Positions 52,439 through 61,629 of a stretch of DNA of 64,000 nucleotides are shown here, piece after piece. Numbering within the stretch: the first letter of the stretch is position 1; each line of letters starts with the position of its first letter. Both the position numbers and the translations under genes were made by a program. Origin of the DNA: CAZJLN01 sp964540765 (GTDB lineage Bacteria; Chloroflexota; Anaerolineae; Anaerolineales; Anaerolineaceae); assembly GCA_964540765.1 (NCBI GenBank), contig CAZINW010000002.1, forward strand, positions 36,105-100,104, in the 5' to 3' direction. The notes below the pieces were generated by a model. The model had not been told where the DNA came from. It made no database searches and was given only the letters and a program-made list of their open reading frames with translations.

Positions 52439-54094
52439 TTATTCAATTTCTACAATCTCACCACCCAGATCCCGGGTGGCTAAACCAACCATGCCATCAC
52501 TGTCAATTTCAAGGTCATCGGCGATCTGACTGTTGTTTTTCCCGCCAATAATACACTTAACTTTCATATCCTTGCCAAAGACTTGCTTGAGCGCTTTGCT
52601 GGTAATGGCAATATTGTTCCCTTTGAGCATTCTCTCTTTAAGCAATTCACTGGGAAAGCTGAGGATGATGTGCTCATTTTTCATACCGAGAAGCCGTGCT
52701 GAATTGACCAATGCTTCCGTCATGGGATTATCTTTGCGGATAATATCGCGCACAGCCTTCCAGTTTTCATTGAGCGACTTCAAGGAGGTTTCATGCTTGG
52801 GACTGTCATCATGGATTGGAGTGGGTAAGGCTTCCCCGACTGTTCTTGCTTCAGTTTTAGTCTTCTCTTTAACAGTCGTTTTTGGGTTTATCTTTTGAGT
52901 TTGTTGGGGCGTGTCCGGCTCGCCCTTGGTTTTTTTGGACAGTTTTTGATTTTCGATGTGTGAAGGAGTTTCTTCTTCTCCGCTCACATCTTTAATCTGG
53001 GATGTCGACGACTTTGCCGCGTTGGTGACGATCGTCGCAAAGGCGATCTCAAGCCCGAGTCCTGGATGCCAGCTCGCTTTCAAATCCGTGGCGGCATCGC
53101 TGAAGGCATTGATGGCAGCTAAAAGCGCCTGCATCTCAATTTGAGCAGCATGTTCAGTCATGCTGGATTTCACTTCTGCTGGTACTTCCACCTGGTTGCT
53201 TAATCCCATTTTGACCAGAAGCAGACCACGCAAGTAATCCACCACCTGACGTGCAAATTGACGCGGATCACTGCCGGCATCCAGCGCCTGGTGGATTCTG
53301 CCAAGACCACCGGCTTCGTCTTCTTTCAAGATGGCATCAACCAGATCAATCACCGATTGGCTGGTGGCTGTTCCGAGGATATCCTGGGCGACCTCCAGCG
53401 AAATGTTATTTGTCATTGAAGACAATTGGTCCACGAGCGAGATGGCATCGCGCAGACTCCCCGTGGATTGGCGTGCGATCAGGCTGAGGGTTTCATCCTG
53501 GATCTGAATGCCTTCCTCATTACAGAGTTTCCGCAGTTTGGCGGTAATGATCTGCACAGGGATGCGCCGAAATTCGTGGCGCTGGCAGCGGGAAAGCACG
53601 GTCGCAGGGATCTTGTGGATCTCGGTGGTCGCCAGAATGAAAATGACATGCGCAGGGGGTTCTTCCAGCGTCTTCAGCAAAGCATTGAACGCTGAGGTCG
53701 AAAGCATGTGGACTTCATCAATAATATAGACTTTGAACTTGCCTTGGGAGGGAGAAAAATTGATCTTTTCCCGTAAATCCCTCACATCCTCAACGCTGGT
53801 GTTCGAGGCAGCATCGATTTCAATCAGGTCCATAAAGCGCCCCTGATTGATGGCAACGCAAATGGCGCATTCATTGCAGGGACGGGCACTTGGATCAGGA
53901 TGCAGGCAATTGACCGCTTTGGCAAGCAGGCGCGCTGAGGTGGTCTTACCTGTCCCCCGTGGACCGCCGAACAAGTACGCATGACCAACATGATCTGTGA
54001 CGACCGCATTTTGCAACGTTTGGACGATATGATCCTGCCCGACGACTTCATCCCATGAGGCTGGGCGCCATTTACGATAGAGTGCTTGTGACAT
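52439..54094 (-). CDS. dnaX: DNA polymerase III subunits gamma/tau
   Basis: 551 residues. AAA+ clamp-loader motifs: ALYRKWRPASWDEVVGQDHI, Walker A FGGPRGTGKTTSARLLAK, zinc-binding cysteines in CLHPDPSARPCNECAIC, Walker B YIIDEVHML, and sensor LATTEIHKIPATVLSRCQ. The C-terminal third (from about residue 370) is charged, low-complexity and tau-like. No slippery frameshift site was checked in detail. Twelve bases downstream of the lamin-tail gene, it begins the recombination part of the operon. Confidence 0.96.
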   Translation of the reverse strand: MSQALYRKWRPASWDEVVGQDHIVQTLQNAVVTDHVGHAYLFGGPRGTGKTTSARLLAKAVNCLHPDPSARPCNECAICVAINQGRFMDLIEIDAASNTSVEDVRDLREKINFSPSQGKFKVYIIDEVHMLSTSAFNALLKTLEEPPAHVIFILATTEIHKIPATVLSRCQRHEFRRIPVQIITAKLRKLCNEEGIQIQDETLSLIARQSTGSLRDAISLVDQLSSMTNNISLEVAQDILGTATSQSVIDLVDAILKEDEAGGLGRIHQALDAGSDPRQFARQVVDYLRGLLLVKMGLSNQVEVPAEVKSSMTEHAAQIEMQALLAAINAFSDAATDLKASWHPGLGLEIAFATIVTNAAKSSTSQIKDVSGEEETPSHIENQKLSKKTKGEPDTPQQTQKINPKTTVKEKTKTEARTVGEALPTPIHDDSPKHETSLKSLNENWKAVRDIIRKDNPMTEALVNSARLLGMKNEHIILSFPSELLKERMLKGNNIAITSKALKQVFGKDMKVKCIIGGKNNSQIADDLEIDSDGMVGLATRDLGGEIVEIE

Positions 54095-54105
54095 ATTCCT
54101 GGTTC

Positions 54106-54633
54106 TTAAGGTATTTGATAGCTGGCACGTTCAATGCCATTATTGTCTTTCAAGCTTACCACATCACCTGAGTGCCAGATAGTCTCTGGTAAACCCCAAT
54201 AGAGTTCAATTACGGAGTTTGTTCCCCGCCCGGTAAATAATTTCACGCGCCCATCCGCATTAAGTGTAAGCGCAGGAAATATATAGGTATCACCTTTGTC
54301 ACTGGCAAGCTGCCAATCAAGCAGATTGATCCCTGCAGCGCTTTGATTTTGGATCAGCACATATTCCATCTTTTCAACACTCACGGCAAAAACACCTTCA
54401 ATGGAGAGCTTGATTTGATCATCAGGCAGTATGGCTGTAGGAGTCTGATCTGCTAATTGTGACGTGCTACTTTCTGAAGTCCTTACCTTGGCAGTGTCGG
54501 GCAGGTCTGAATTGATCACAGGCAGGGGATGAGTTTTATCCCATATCCACAGCACGATCAAGACCGTCAGCGCAGAAACGAGGATGTTCAGAAGGACATA
54601 GTGTACCAGTTTACTTTTTTGGGGCATCGCCAC
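54106..54633 (-). CDS. Membrane-anchored lamin-tail-domain protein
   Basis: 175 residues: one N-terminal membrane segment (about 11-30), a Ser/Thr-rich linker and a lamin-tail (LTD) beta-sandwich (about 82-175) with EYVLIQNQSAAGINLLDWQL and IWHSGDVVSLKDNNGIERASY. LTD modules occur in many secreted bacterial proteins; their ligand is unknown. Placed first in the dnaX operon, which is unusual for an extracellular protein and suggests only shared transcription. Confidence 0.85.
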   Translation of the reverse strand: MAMPQKSKLVHYVLLNILVSALTVLIVLWIWDKTHPLPVINSDLPDTAKVRTSESSTSQLADQTPTAILPDDQIKLSIEGVFAVSVEKMEYVLIQNQSAAGINLLDWQLASDKGDTYIFPALTLNADGRVKLFTGRGTNSVIELYWGLPETIWHSGDVVSLKDNNGIERASYQIP

Positions 54634-54897
54634 AATCTCCCATGATTGGATAATGATAGCATAACTCGAGCCAATCTGCAGAATTTTTTAAGCCAGTTTT
54701 GGATAAAAACTTGATCAGGATGCCACAAATGTTAAGAGATGGACACAATCTATTAACATGATCATTACAAAAATTTAGGAATATTTTAAAAAGTGTATGA
54801 TATTCTTATTTGGTAATGCACAAGTATTGTTTCTCTCCTTTCAAACTTGTTCATTAAACCGAATTGGTTGTGACTCAACGAAAATTTGGCGAGTAAT

Positions 54898-54936
54898 AAA
54901 GTAAAACAGGCGCAGGTGAGGCGCCTGTTTTACTTT
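54898..54936 (-). terminator. Strong terminator after the DinB-like gene
   Basis: A 16-base perfect stem (54898-54913 with 54921-54936) around a 7-base loop, containing CAGGCGC/GCGCCTG and ending in U-rich sequence on the minus strand. The remaining 54634-54897 holds no gene; I looked for an SRP RNA next to dnaX and saw none. Confidence 0.85.
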
Positions 54937-54952
54937 AACCACCTGTCATCCC

Positions 54953-55660
54953 CTATATCTCTCGGAACGCCAGTTGCTTGATATGCTCAATATGGTCACG
55001 TTGGTGCCAGAGCGTTCTTCGCACAATTTTCCTGCATGACCAGATCTCCCCTTGTTTACCAATCACTTTTTCCTCATTGACAAATAACGGGAAATTTCTC
55101 TCAACCAGAGTCTGTATCACATTCAAACTTTTAACCGGGTCCTCTGGCATGTCTTTCCATCCAATGCTTTCAAAGTCAAGACGGTTTAGATACCAGCTTT
55201 CTGCGCTGGCAATGTGATTAAGGATGCCGTAAATATTCCAGCGCTGGTCAGGGAACTGCCGCAGGCACACTTCCTCAGACAGCGTCGATAATCCAGCAAG
55301 CAATTCTTCCCGCTGCCAGCGATGGATCAGGAGCGCTTGCTCGATTTCATTCTGGGTAAGCGGATGCCAATCATCACGGAAAAAGGCATTCACCTCGTAC
55401 CCATCAAGAGCAGGGCGTAAGCCTTCATCCATGCAATAGACATGAAAGACTTCCTCCACATTGAAATCCATATCCTCCAGGTTGATCCAGGGATCATCCG
55501 TGTGGTCTTTGATCCAAATATCATATTTTAAAAGGGCATGGGGCAGCCGCAATAAAACTTCTGCGTCATCCTCACCATAAGCAAAGCAGCCGGGATAATC
55601 CAGCGCCCAGGCAAGATTGCGATTTTCTATACCTTTTTCAAGTCCGACTCGAATGTGCAT
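54953..55660 (-). CDS. HicB-like domain fused to DinB-family domain
   Basis: 235 residues. The first ~55 residues (RVGLEKGIENRNLAWALDYP, then GCFAYGEDDAEVL) follow the HicB antitoxin-like fold. From about residue 100 a DinB/YfiT four-helix domain follows, with possible metal-binding histidines in ILNHIASAESWYLNRL and LWHQRDHIEHIKQL. DinB-like proteins are often thiol-dependent transferases or hydrolases; no specific activity can be given. No hicA toxin is adjacent, so the HicB-like part is probably not an antitoxin. Confidence 0.82.
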   Translation of the reverse strand: MHIRVGLEKGIENRNLAWALDYPGCFAYGEDDAEVLLRLPHALLKYDIWIKDHTDDPWINLEDMDFNVEEVFHVYCMDEGLRPALDGYEVNAFFRDDWHPLTQNEIEQALLIHRWQREELLAGLSTLSEEVCLRQFPDQRWNIYGILNHIASAESWYLNRLDFESIGWKDMPEDPVKSLNVIQTLVERNFPLFVNEEKVIGKQGEIWSCRKIVRRTLWHQRDHIEHIKQLAFREI

Positions 55661-55707
55661 GTTTGTTCAGCCCTCATAACTACAGATTTCACGTGTATTA
55701 TCCTCTC

Positions 55708-56262
55708 TCAATCTGAGAACACAGGCAGGTGACCCAGCGCAACGATATTCATCCATTGGGCGCGGTCGCCTTCGGTCAGGATGGCTGCTTCTTTGATCAC
55801 AGTTCCGCCAGCCTTTTCGATGATCAACCGCATCCCTTGCAGGGTTGAACCGGTGCTGATGACATCATCAAGGATCAGAACCTGGCTTCCCTCAATGAGC
55901 GCGATGTCTTTCTCATCCAGGTAAAGGTTTTGAGGTTTGCCGGTGGTGATTGAAAGCGTCTCGGATTGAATCGCATTGCCCATGTAGGGTTTGTAATCCT
56001 TGCGCAGAATGATGTATGGTTTTTCTGTGACGAGTGCAAGCGCATGGGCAATGGGAATGCTTTTTGATTCTGCAGTCACGATCACGTCAAAGGGCACATC
56101 CTGAAGTTTCTCTGCCAGTGCCTTTGCACAGGCTTCCACCAGTTCAACATCCCCCAGGATGTTCAATATGGCGATGCGCAATCCCGGTTTGACTTCAAAT
56201 AAACGCAGGTCACGGTGAATTCCAGCAATTTCAATTGGGTAATAAGCATTATGAGCAGTCAT
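55708..56262 (-). CDS. Adenine-phosphoribosyltransferase-like PRTase
   Basis: 184 residues from the ATG at 56262, preceded by GGAGGAAC; the frame extends to 56307 without support. The PRPP-binding motif is VLILDDVISTGSTLQGM, and FDVIVTAESKSIPIAHALA and YIILRKDYKPYMG resemble Apt-type enzymes. It could recycle adenine or another purine. Monocistronic and divergent from the ABC exporter operon. Confidence 0.88.
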   Translation of the reverse strand: MTAHNAYYPIEIAGIHRDLRLFEVKPGLRIAILNILGDVELVEACAKALAEKLQDVPFDVIVTAESKSIPIAHALALVTEKPYIILRKDYKPYMGNAIQSETLSITTGKPQNLYLDEKDIALIEGSQVLILDDVISTGSTLQGMRLIIEKAGGTVIKEAAILTEGDRAQWMNIVALGHLPVFSD

Positions 56263-56387
56263 TGTTCCTCCGATGTATTCCATTAATCTTACTTTCAGCC
56301 CATCCATTTTAACCGATTAAGGTCAAGGAATCGACATTATTTATTCACATTAATTATTCAATTTTCTTGATCTGGTGATAGAATCAG

Positions 56388-56458
56388 CTAGTGCCGGAGA
56401 CGCCGACCCCGGCACTAGTTTTAAGGAGGAGAAGAAGAGAAGTCGCCTTTCGACTTCT
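56388..56458 (+). promoter_or_regulatory. Structured leader: two hairpins flanking an orphan Shine-Dalgarno
   Basis: Hairpin 1 is CTAGTGCCGG / CCGGCACTAG (56388-56397, 56409-56418). A purine run with AAGGAGGAG follows at 56423-56431. Hairpin 2 is AGAAGTCG / CGACTTCT (56438-56445, 56451-56458). Downstream at 56470-56477 lies TCTCCTTC, able to pair with the purine run. No start codon is at translation distance from AAGGAGG. Candidate cis-acting RNA of the ABC operon starting at 56544. Confidence 0.45.
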
Positions 56459-56488
56459 ATATTACAATATCTCCTTCAATAATACTTG

Positions 56489-56510
56489 ACGATTAACCTA
56501 CGATTACCCT
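56489..56510. repeat. Tandem 11-base repeat before the ABC operon
   Basis: ACGATTAACCT (56489-56499) and ACGATTACCCT (56500-56510), one mismatch, directly before the ABC exporter gene. Operator-like placement. Confidence 0.6.
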
Positions 56511-56543
56511 ACGTTTGTAACACACATGTTCAACGGAGTATGC

Positions 56544-57548
56544 ATGGATGCAATAGAAACAAAAAATTTGAGAAGAATTTATAAGGTCAAGGCAATCAAA
56601 AAACAGCCAGCCAAAACGCTGGTCGCTTTGGATGATATCAATTTTGATGTAAAACAAGGCGAGCTCTTTGGATTGCTTGGGCCTAACGGGGCTGGCAAGA
56701 CAACCCTCATAAAAATCTTGACGACGTTGCTGGCACCCAACGGTGGCACAGCTCACGTTATGGGCATGGATGTCGTGGAAGAGCCCCAAAAGATCCGTCA
56801 ACTCATTAATATGGTTTCGGGCGGTGAGTCCTCTGGCTACGGGCTTCTCACAGTCCGCGAAAACCTGTGGATGTTTTCCCAATTCTATGGCATCCCAACC
56901 AAACAGGCTAACCAGCGCATCATGGAATTGCTTAAGGTGGTGGGTCTGGAGGATAGAGCCAATACCAAAAGCAGTGATCTTTCCACGGGGTTGCGCCAAA
57001 AGATGAATATCGTGCGAGGGTTCATGACCGACCCACAAATCCTTTTCCTGGATGAACCCACATTGGGCTTGGACGTCCACGCTTCAAGAGATGTCAGGCA
57101 GTTTGTACGTAAATGGGTTGACGATGACCCGACACGCACGCTGCTCCTCACAACCCATTACATGGTCGAAGCTGATGAATTATGTGACCGGGTGGCGATC
57201 ATCAACCAAGGTCGCATTTTGGCCTGTGATACACCCAGAGCCTTGAAGCACCAGCTGATGAAGGACGCCATTTTCAACCTGCATATCAGCGCGTTGGATG
57301 AGGCGGATTTTGCTACGCTTAAGGCAATGCCCGAAGTCAGGCTTGCCACCATGAAGCAACAGGAAATCGGCGCTGAGGTCGAGATTGCATTGAATGATGA
57401 TTCGGGTATCTCCAGTCTGATTGTCTTTCTAACTGAAAAAGGCATTCGCATCCTCAATCTGCATAAGCGCGAGCCAACCCTGGAAGATGTGTTCGTCAGT
57501 CTGGTGGGCCTGAGTATGAAGGAAGTTGAAAATGGCAGCAATGGATAG
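56544..57548 (+). CDS. ABC exporter ATP-binding protein (DrrA-like)
   Basis: About 334 residues from the ATG at 56544, preceded by CGGAGT; an earlier ATG at 56526 lacks a ribosome site. Walker A GLLGPNGAGKTTLIK, signature DLSTGLRQKMNI, Walker B ILFLDEPTLGLDV and the switch TTHYMVEADELC. The C-terminal ~70 residues are the DrrA/antibiotic-transport extension. It would energise the two ABC-2 permeases that follow. The substrate is unknown; drugs, lipids or polysaccharides are possibilities. Confidence 0.93.
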   Translation: MDAIETKNLRRIYKVKAIKKQPAKTLVALDDINFDVKQGELFGLLGPNGAGKTTLIKILTTLLAPNGGTAHVMGMDVVEEPQKIRQLINMVSGGESSGYGLLTVRENLWMFSQFYGIPTKQANQRIMELLKVVGLEDRANTKSSDLSTGLRQKMNIVRGFMTDPQILFLDEPTLGLDVHASRDVRQFVRKWVDDDPTRTLLLTTHYMVEADELCDRVAIINQGRILACDTPRALKHQLMKDAIFNLHISALDEADFATLKAMPEVRLATMKQQEIGAEVEIALNDDSGISSLIVFLTEKGIRILNLHKREPTLEDVFVSLVGLSMKEVENGSNG

Positions 57549-58374
57549 ACTTCAAAAAAATACTGGCTGGCGTTTGTTCTGGCAAACTGTGATCGGGCGG
57601 GCTTATCCACGTGTGATCGGAACCCAACGAGACCTCTCATGGCTCTTTTTTGATATCTTCTTCCCGTTCATGTCCATGATTGGCTATGTCTTTGTTTATC
57701 GCGCCTTAAATGCGCCCGAGGAGTATGTTGGCTTTGTCGTGATGGGCGGTGCCATGACGGCATTCTGGACCAATATTCTCTGGTCCATGTCTTCCCAGCT
57801 TTACTGGGAGAAGGAGACCGGGAACCTGGCACTTTACATTATGGCGCCAACCTCCATGATGGGCATCCTGCTTGGCATGGCAGCGGGTGGATTGCTTGCC
57901 ACCGTTATCAGAGCTTTGGTGATCCTTATTGTTGGCAGTTGGATGTTTCATGTCACTTATGTTGTCACCAGTTTCTGGCTCCTGTTTGCAGTTTTTACGC
58001 TTACCATGATCGCACTTTATGGCATGGGGATGATGCTGGCGTCGTTGTTTTTATTGTTGAACCGGGAAGCCTGGCATCTTGCCAACCTGGCACAGGAACC
58101 GATTTTCCTGCTTTCAGGGTTTTACTTTCCCATCAACTCTTTCAATTACTGGATTGCACTGGGTGCATCCATAATCCCCCTTACATTGGGCATGGATGCC
58201 ATGCGGCAGTTAATATTTCCCTCCGGTGTACTTCTTGGGTTCCTGCCAGTCAATGTGGAAGTATCCGTTTTGGCAGGTTTAAGCGTGGTCTTCCTGGTCG
58301 CAGCCTTTTTCATGCTCAGGAAAATGGAACGCCTCGCCATCCAGGAGGGAAGATTAACCGACAGGTTGAATTAG
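57532..58374 (+). CDS. ABC-2 type permease, first subunit
   Basis: About 280 residues from the ATG at 57532 (GGAAG upstream), overlapping the ATPase gene by 17 bases. Six hydrophobic segments with the ABC-2 pattern, including IFFPFMSMIGYVFVYRAL and the C-terminal FLLSGFYFPINSFNYW (near 205-220). With the second permease it likely forms a heterodimeric export channel. A tail of charged residues ends in the cytoplasm. Confidence 0.9.
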   Translation: MAAMDRLQKNTGWRLFWQTVIGRAYPRVIGTQRDLSWLFFDIFFPFMSMIGYVFVYRALNAPEEYVGFVVMGGAMTAFWTNILWSMSSQLYWEKETGNLALYIMAPTSMMGILLGMAAGGLLATVIRALVILIVGSWMFHVTYVVTSFWLLFAVFTLTMIALYGMGMMLASLFLLLNREAWHLANLAQEPIFLLSGFYFPINSFNYWIALGASIIPLTLGMDAMRQLIFPSGVLLGFLPVNVEVSVLAGLSVVFLVAAFFMLRKMERLAIQEGRLTDRLN

Positions 58375-58384
58375 GATTGATCAA

Positions 58385-59266
58385 ATGAACTTGAGCATTA
58401 ACGAATCTAAAGACCGCTTTCATCGCTATTGGACTACTTTCCGCACGGCTGGATGGCTGGGATGGCAGATTGAATCCAATTGGACAGATCTCTTCCTTTT
58501 TGCTATTTATTCCATCATCAAACCCATATCGGGTGCAGCCATCCTGATCGTCATGTACAGTATCGTCAGTAATGCGGATTTTTCCTCACCGATGTTTGCC
58601 TATATCTATCTTGGGAATGCATTTTATATCCTGGTCGGCGGGGTTGTTCAGGGCGTCTCATGGGGGGTGCTGGATGATCGTGAACATTACCGAACCTTAA
58701 AATATCTTTATATTGCTCCCATTAGCGTGCCGGTATACCTGATGGGGCGTAGTCTCGCCAATTTTCTCACCCGAACCCTGTCAGTGATCATTACCCTCTT
58801 GTTTGGAGTGATCTTCTTCAAACTCCCACTACGTTTGGCTGATGTTGATTGGGGATTATTGATCCTCGCCTGCATATTGGGTTTCATCGTCATGGTGGAT
58901 ATGGGCTTGATCCTGGGTGGTTGGTCTCTGATCATCAAGCGCAACGCCTGGAACCTGGGTGATACAGTGGGCGCTGCCATGTTCATCTTCAGCGGCGCCT
59001 TGTTCCCCCTCTCGGTTCTCCCGCAGGCTTTGCAGGTTATCGGCTATATCATACCGATAAGCTACTGGCTGACACTTGTACGGCGCGCCATGATGCCGGC
59101 AAATGCAGCAACTTTTCCCATGTTTTCAACCTGGAGCAATGCTCGACTGTTATCCATTCTTGGCATCGCAGCCATTGTCTTCACGATAATAGCAATTATC
59201 TCTTTCCGTGCTTTTGATCATATTGCCAGGGAGCGCGGTAATATTGACATGGTATCCAATTATTAA
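58385..59266 (+). CDS. ABC-2 type permease, second subunit
   Basis: 293 residues with six hydrophobic segments. Features: FAIYSIIKPISGAAILIVMY, FLTRTLSVIITLLFGVIFF and IFSGALFPLSVLPQALQVIG, the last matching the ABC-2 signature region. It begins ten bases after the first permease and completes an ATPase-permease-permease exporter. It ends eleven bases before ogt. Confidence 0.9.
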   Translation: MNLSINESKDRFHRYWTTFRTAGWLGWQIESNWTDLFLFAIYSIIKPISGAAILIVMYSIVSNADFSSPMFAYIYLGNAFYILVGGVVQGVSWGVLDDREHYRTLKYLYIAPISVPVYLMGRSLANFLTRTLSVIITLLFGVIFFKLPLRLADVDWGLLILACILGFIVMVDMGLILGGWSLIIKRNAWNLGDTVGAAMFIFSGALFPLSVLPQALQVIGYIIPISYWLTLVRRAMMPANAATFPMFSTWSNARLLSILGIAAIVFTIIAIISFRAFDHIARERGNIDMVSNY

Positions 59267-59276
59267 GGAATAAACA

Positions 59277-59795
59277 ATGTTTCCCAATCTGTATGGAGAG
59301 TTGACCGCCACGCCAATTGGTCCTGTTTATCTTCAGGCTTCTCCCAAAGGCGTTACATGCATCTCTTTATTCCAGCTCAACCATGGCGAACAAGCCCCTT
59401 TGACTGATGAAGCACATCAAGCCTTCAAGCATCTCACCCTGGCAATGTTTGAGGTGAATCGATACCTGGAAGGCAGCGCTCGTGTTTTCTCATTTCCGCT
59501 TGACCTGGGCACGCCCTCCAGTTTCCAGGCGTCTGTGCTTGCATTTGCCCAAACCATTCCTTATGGAGAATATCGTACTTATGCCCAGGTAGCCAGAGCC
59601 ATAGGTAAACCTGGTGCCTCTCAGGCAGTAGGATATGCGCTTTCACGCAACCCGCTGCTCCTTGCAGTCCCATGTCATCGTGTCGTTGGTAGTGATGGCA
59701 GCTTGCACGGTTTCGCTGCGCCTGATGGCATCAAAACCAAGGCACGGCTTTTGAGCCTGGAAGGCATTAAAATCAATGGAGAGTGTGTGATTTGA
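59277..59795 (+). CDS. ogt: Methylated-DNA--protein-cysteine methyltransferase (Ogt/MGMT)
   Basis: 172 residues. The acceptor Cys133 is in AVPCHRVVGSDG. The DNA-binding helix-turn-helix lies in TYAQVARAIGKPGASQAVGYALSRNP (residues 101-126) and the C-terminal GFAAPDGIKTKARLL completes the family pattern. It removes O6-alkyl groups from guanine in a suicide reaction. Downstream of the ABC exporter and upstream of era in the same direction. Confidence 0.94.
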   Translation: MFPNLYGELTATPIGPVYLQASPKGVTCISLFQLNHGEQAPLTDEAHQAFKHLTLAMFEVNRYLEGSARVFSFPLDLGTPSSFQASVLAFAQTIPYGEYRTYAQVARAIGKPGASQAVGYALSRNPLLLAVPCHRVVGSDGSLHGFAAPDGIKTKARLLSLEGIKINGECVI

Positions 59796-59844
59796 AGTTC
59801 AGGCTACCCCTTTGATCGGACCAAAATTTGAAACGAGGGAAATA

Positions 59845-60774
59845 ATGGAAGAAAAAATGGAAAATGAAAATTACAGATCAGGTTTTGTCGCCATTGTCGG
59901 CAAGCCGAATGTCGGCAAAAGCACCCTGATGAACAAATTGCTGGCGCAGCAGGTGGCAGCCGTCTCCATCAGACCGCAAACCACCCGTAAACGCCAGTTG
60001 GGCATCCTCACCGATGAACACTCCCAGGTCATTTTTGTGGATACGCCGGGTTTGCATCGCCCTGATTACAAGTTGAGCCAGTTTATCAATGCTGAAGCGC
60101 TCTCAGCCTTGCATGGCGCCGATGTGATCCTCTTTCTCGTGGATGGCAGCCAGGCACCCGATGAGCAGGATCTCAGGCTGGCGTCCGAAATCAATGCTGC
60201 AAAAGCAAGTGTCCCTGTCATTCTGGCAGTCAACAAGAGCGAACTGATCAGGCATGAGGCGAGGGAAAATCGGCTTTCCGCTTATCAGAGCTTGGTCGAG
60301 CGTGCAACTCCCATCGAAATTTCTGCGCTCGAAGATCTCAACCTCAAGCCGTTGATCAATTTGATCAAGGAAAAACTCCCGCAGGGTCCACAATATTTTC
60401 CTTCAGACCAGGTTACGGACCTGTATGAACGGGATATTGCCGCAGATTTAATCAGGGCAGCCTGCCTGCATTACATCGAGGACGAGATTCCGCACAGCAT
60501 CGCCATTCGCATTGATGAATATTCCGAACGCGAAAATGGGGGTGCCTATATTCATGCAACCATCATCCTGGAACGCGAGTCTCATAAGGGCATGGTCATT
60601 GGGAAAAATGGCGCCATGCTAAAACAGATCGGGACGATGGCGCGCACTGAGATTGAGGCAATGAGCGAGCGCAAGGTCTTTTTGGACCTGCACGTCCGCG
60701 TTGAAAAGAACTGGCGCAACAATCCACTTCTTTTGAAGCAGTTTGGCTATTCCTCTGACCGGGATTCAAGATGA
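59845..60774 (+). CDS. era: GTPase Era
   Basis: 309 residues from the ATG at 59845 (GAGGGAA upstream); the frame reaches back to 59812. G1 GKPNVGKST (19-27), G2 SIRPQTTRKR, G3 VDTPG and G4 NKSE, with Ser in place of the common Ile/Val. The C-terminal KH domain has GMVIGKNGAMLKQIGTMAR. Era binds 16S rRNA 3' end during 30S maturation. Its stop overlaps the YhhN gene start in ATGA. Confidence 0.96.
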   Translation: MEEKMENENYRSGFVAIVGKPNVGKSTLMNKLLAQQVAAVSIRPQTTRKRQLGILTDEHSQVIFVDTPGLHRPDYKLSQFINAEALSALHGADVILFLVDGSQAPDEQDLRLASEINAAKASVPVILAVNKSELIRHEARENRLSAYQSLVERATPIEISALEDLNLKPLINLIKEKLPQGPQYFPSDQVTDLYERDIAADLIRAACLHYIEDEIPHSIAIRIDEYSERENGGAYIHATIILERESHKGMVIGKNGAMLKQIGTMARTEIEAMSERKVFLDLHVRVEKNWRNNPLLLKQFGYSSDRDSR

Positions 60775-61457
60775 ATATTAGCATAAAAATATTGAGCGTG
60801 CTGCTGGGTCTCAGCGCGCTCATCAACTGGTGGGCTGCGTACACCACCAGGCGCCGGGTTTATATCATCACCAAACCCCTCGTGATGATTTTATGGATCA
60901 TCCTATTCATTGGTTTCAATGGTTATCAGGGCGATGGCGTCTGGTTTCTGTTGGCATTGCTGTTTTCACTGGCAGGCGACATCCTGCTCTTGTTTTCGTT
61001 GCGCTGGTTCATTATGGGACTGTACACATTTTTCTTTGCCCAGGTGGCGTACATCATCGGATTTAACCAGGTCTTGCCATCCTGGCAGCTGGCATTGGCG
61101 GGCATCATTATTGTCGCTGTTATAGTCAGCGTGGTAGGGTTGGTGCTCAGAAAATATGTCACCAGGAAGCCGGAGATCAAAAAGATGGTTCTGCCAATCC
61201 TCAGTTATGCAGCTGTGCTTTCCATGATGGCTCTTTCCGCAGTCATGAGTTTATTCAAGCCAGAGTGGTCGCAGCCAGCTGCCTGGATGGCTGCCATCGG
61301 CGGCACCCTTTTTTTGTGCTCGGATTTAATGCTGGCATACGATCGCTTTATACATCGTTTCAAACACGCGCAAGCCCTGGTGATTGTGACCTATCATCTG
61401 GCACAATTTGGGCTCACCCTGGGGTATCTGTCAATGGCAGGGCTGCTTAAATTTTGA
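60771..61457 (+). CDS. YhhN-family lysoplasmalogenase
   Basis: 228 residues with about eight membrane segments. Family landmarks: ITKPLVMILWI, FSLAGDILLLFSLRWF, LFLCSDLMLAYDRF and the C-terminal YHLAQFGL. Members (TMEM86/YhhN) hydrolyse the vinyl-ether bond of lysoplasmalogens. Plasmalogens are found mainly in anaerobic bacteria, which fits the proposed lifestyle, but this link is inference. Translationally coupled to era by a 4-base overlap. Confidence 0.85.
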   Translation: MNISIKILSVLLGLSALINWWAAYTTRRRVYIITKPLVMILWIILFIGFNGYQGDGVWFLLALLFSLAGDILLLFSLRWFIMGLYTFFFAQVAYIIGFNQVLPSWQLALAGIIIVAVIVSVVGLVLRKYVTRKPEIKKMVLPILSYAAVLSMMALSAVMSLFKPEWSQPAAWMAAIGGTLFLCSDLMLAYDRFIHRFKHAQALVIVTYHLAQFGLTLGYLSMAGLLKF

Positions 61458-61551
61458 TTTGTACCTACATGCTGGCTTACCAATCATTTTTGTTGACAAA
61501 AGCATGAAGGCATAGTAATATTTCTGGCACGATCCGAGAGGGTTGTATCCT

Positions 61552-61623
61552 GGCGAGGTAGCTCAATGGTGGAGCAGTGGACTCATAAGCCATTGGATGT
61601 GGGTTCAAATCCCACCCTCGCCA
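61552..61623 (+). tRNA. tRNA with CAT anticodon (Met or Ile2)
   Basis: 72 bases that fold as a cloverleaf. The acceptor is GGCGAGG/CCTCGCC, the D stem is GCTC/GAGC, the anticodon loop is CTCATAA and the T arm is GTGGG-TTCAAAT-CCCAC. CCA is not encoded. The anticodon stem carries a mismatch at its last pair. Sequence alone does not separate elongator Met from lysidine-modified Ile2; the D-loop lacks initiator features. Confidence 0.92.
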
Positions 61624-61629
61624 TTGCCT

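Noticed and set aside
54634..54952. SRP RNA next to dnaX
   Set aside because: The conserved GGTCAGG/GGAAGCAGC-type apical loop is not found; only a strong terminator hairpin is seen.
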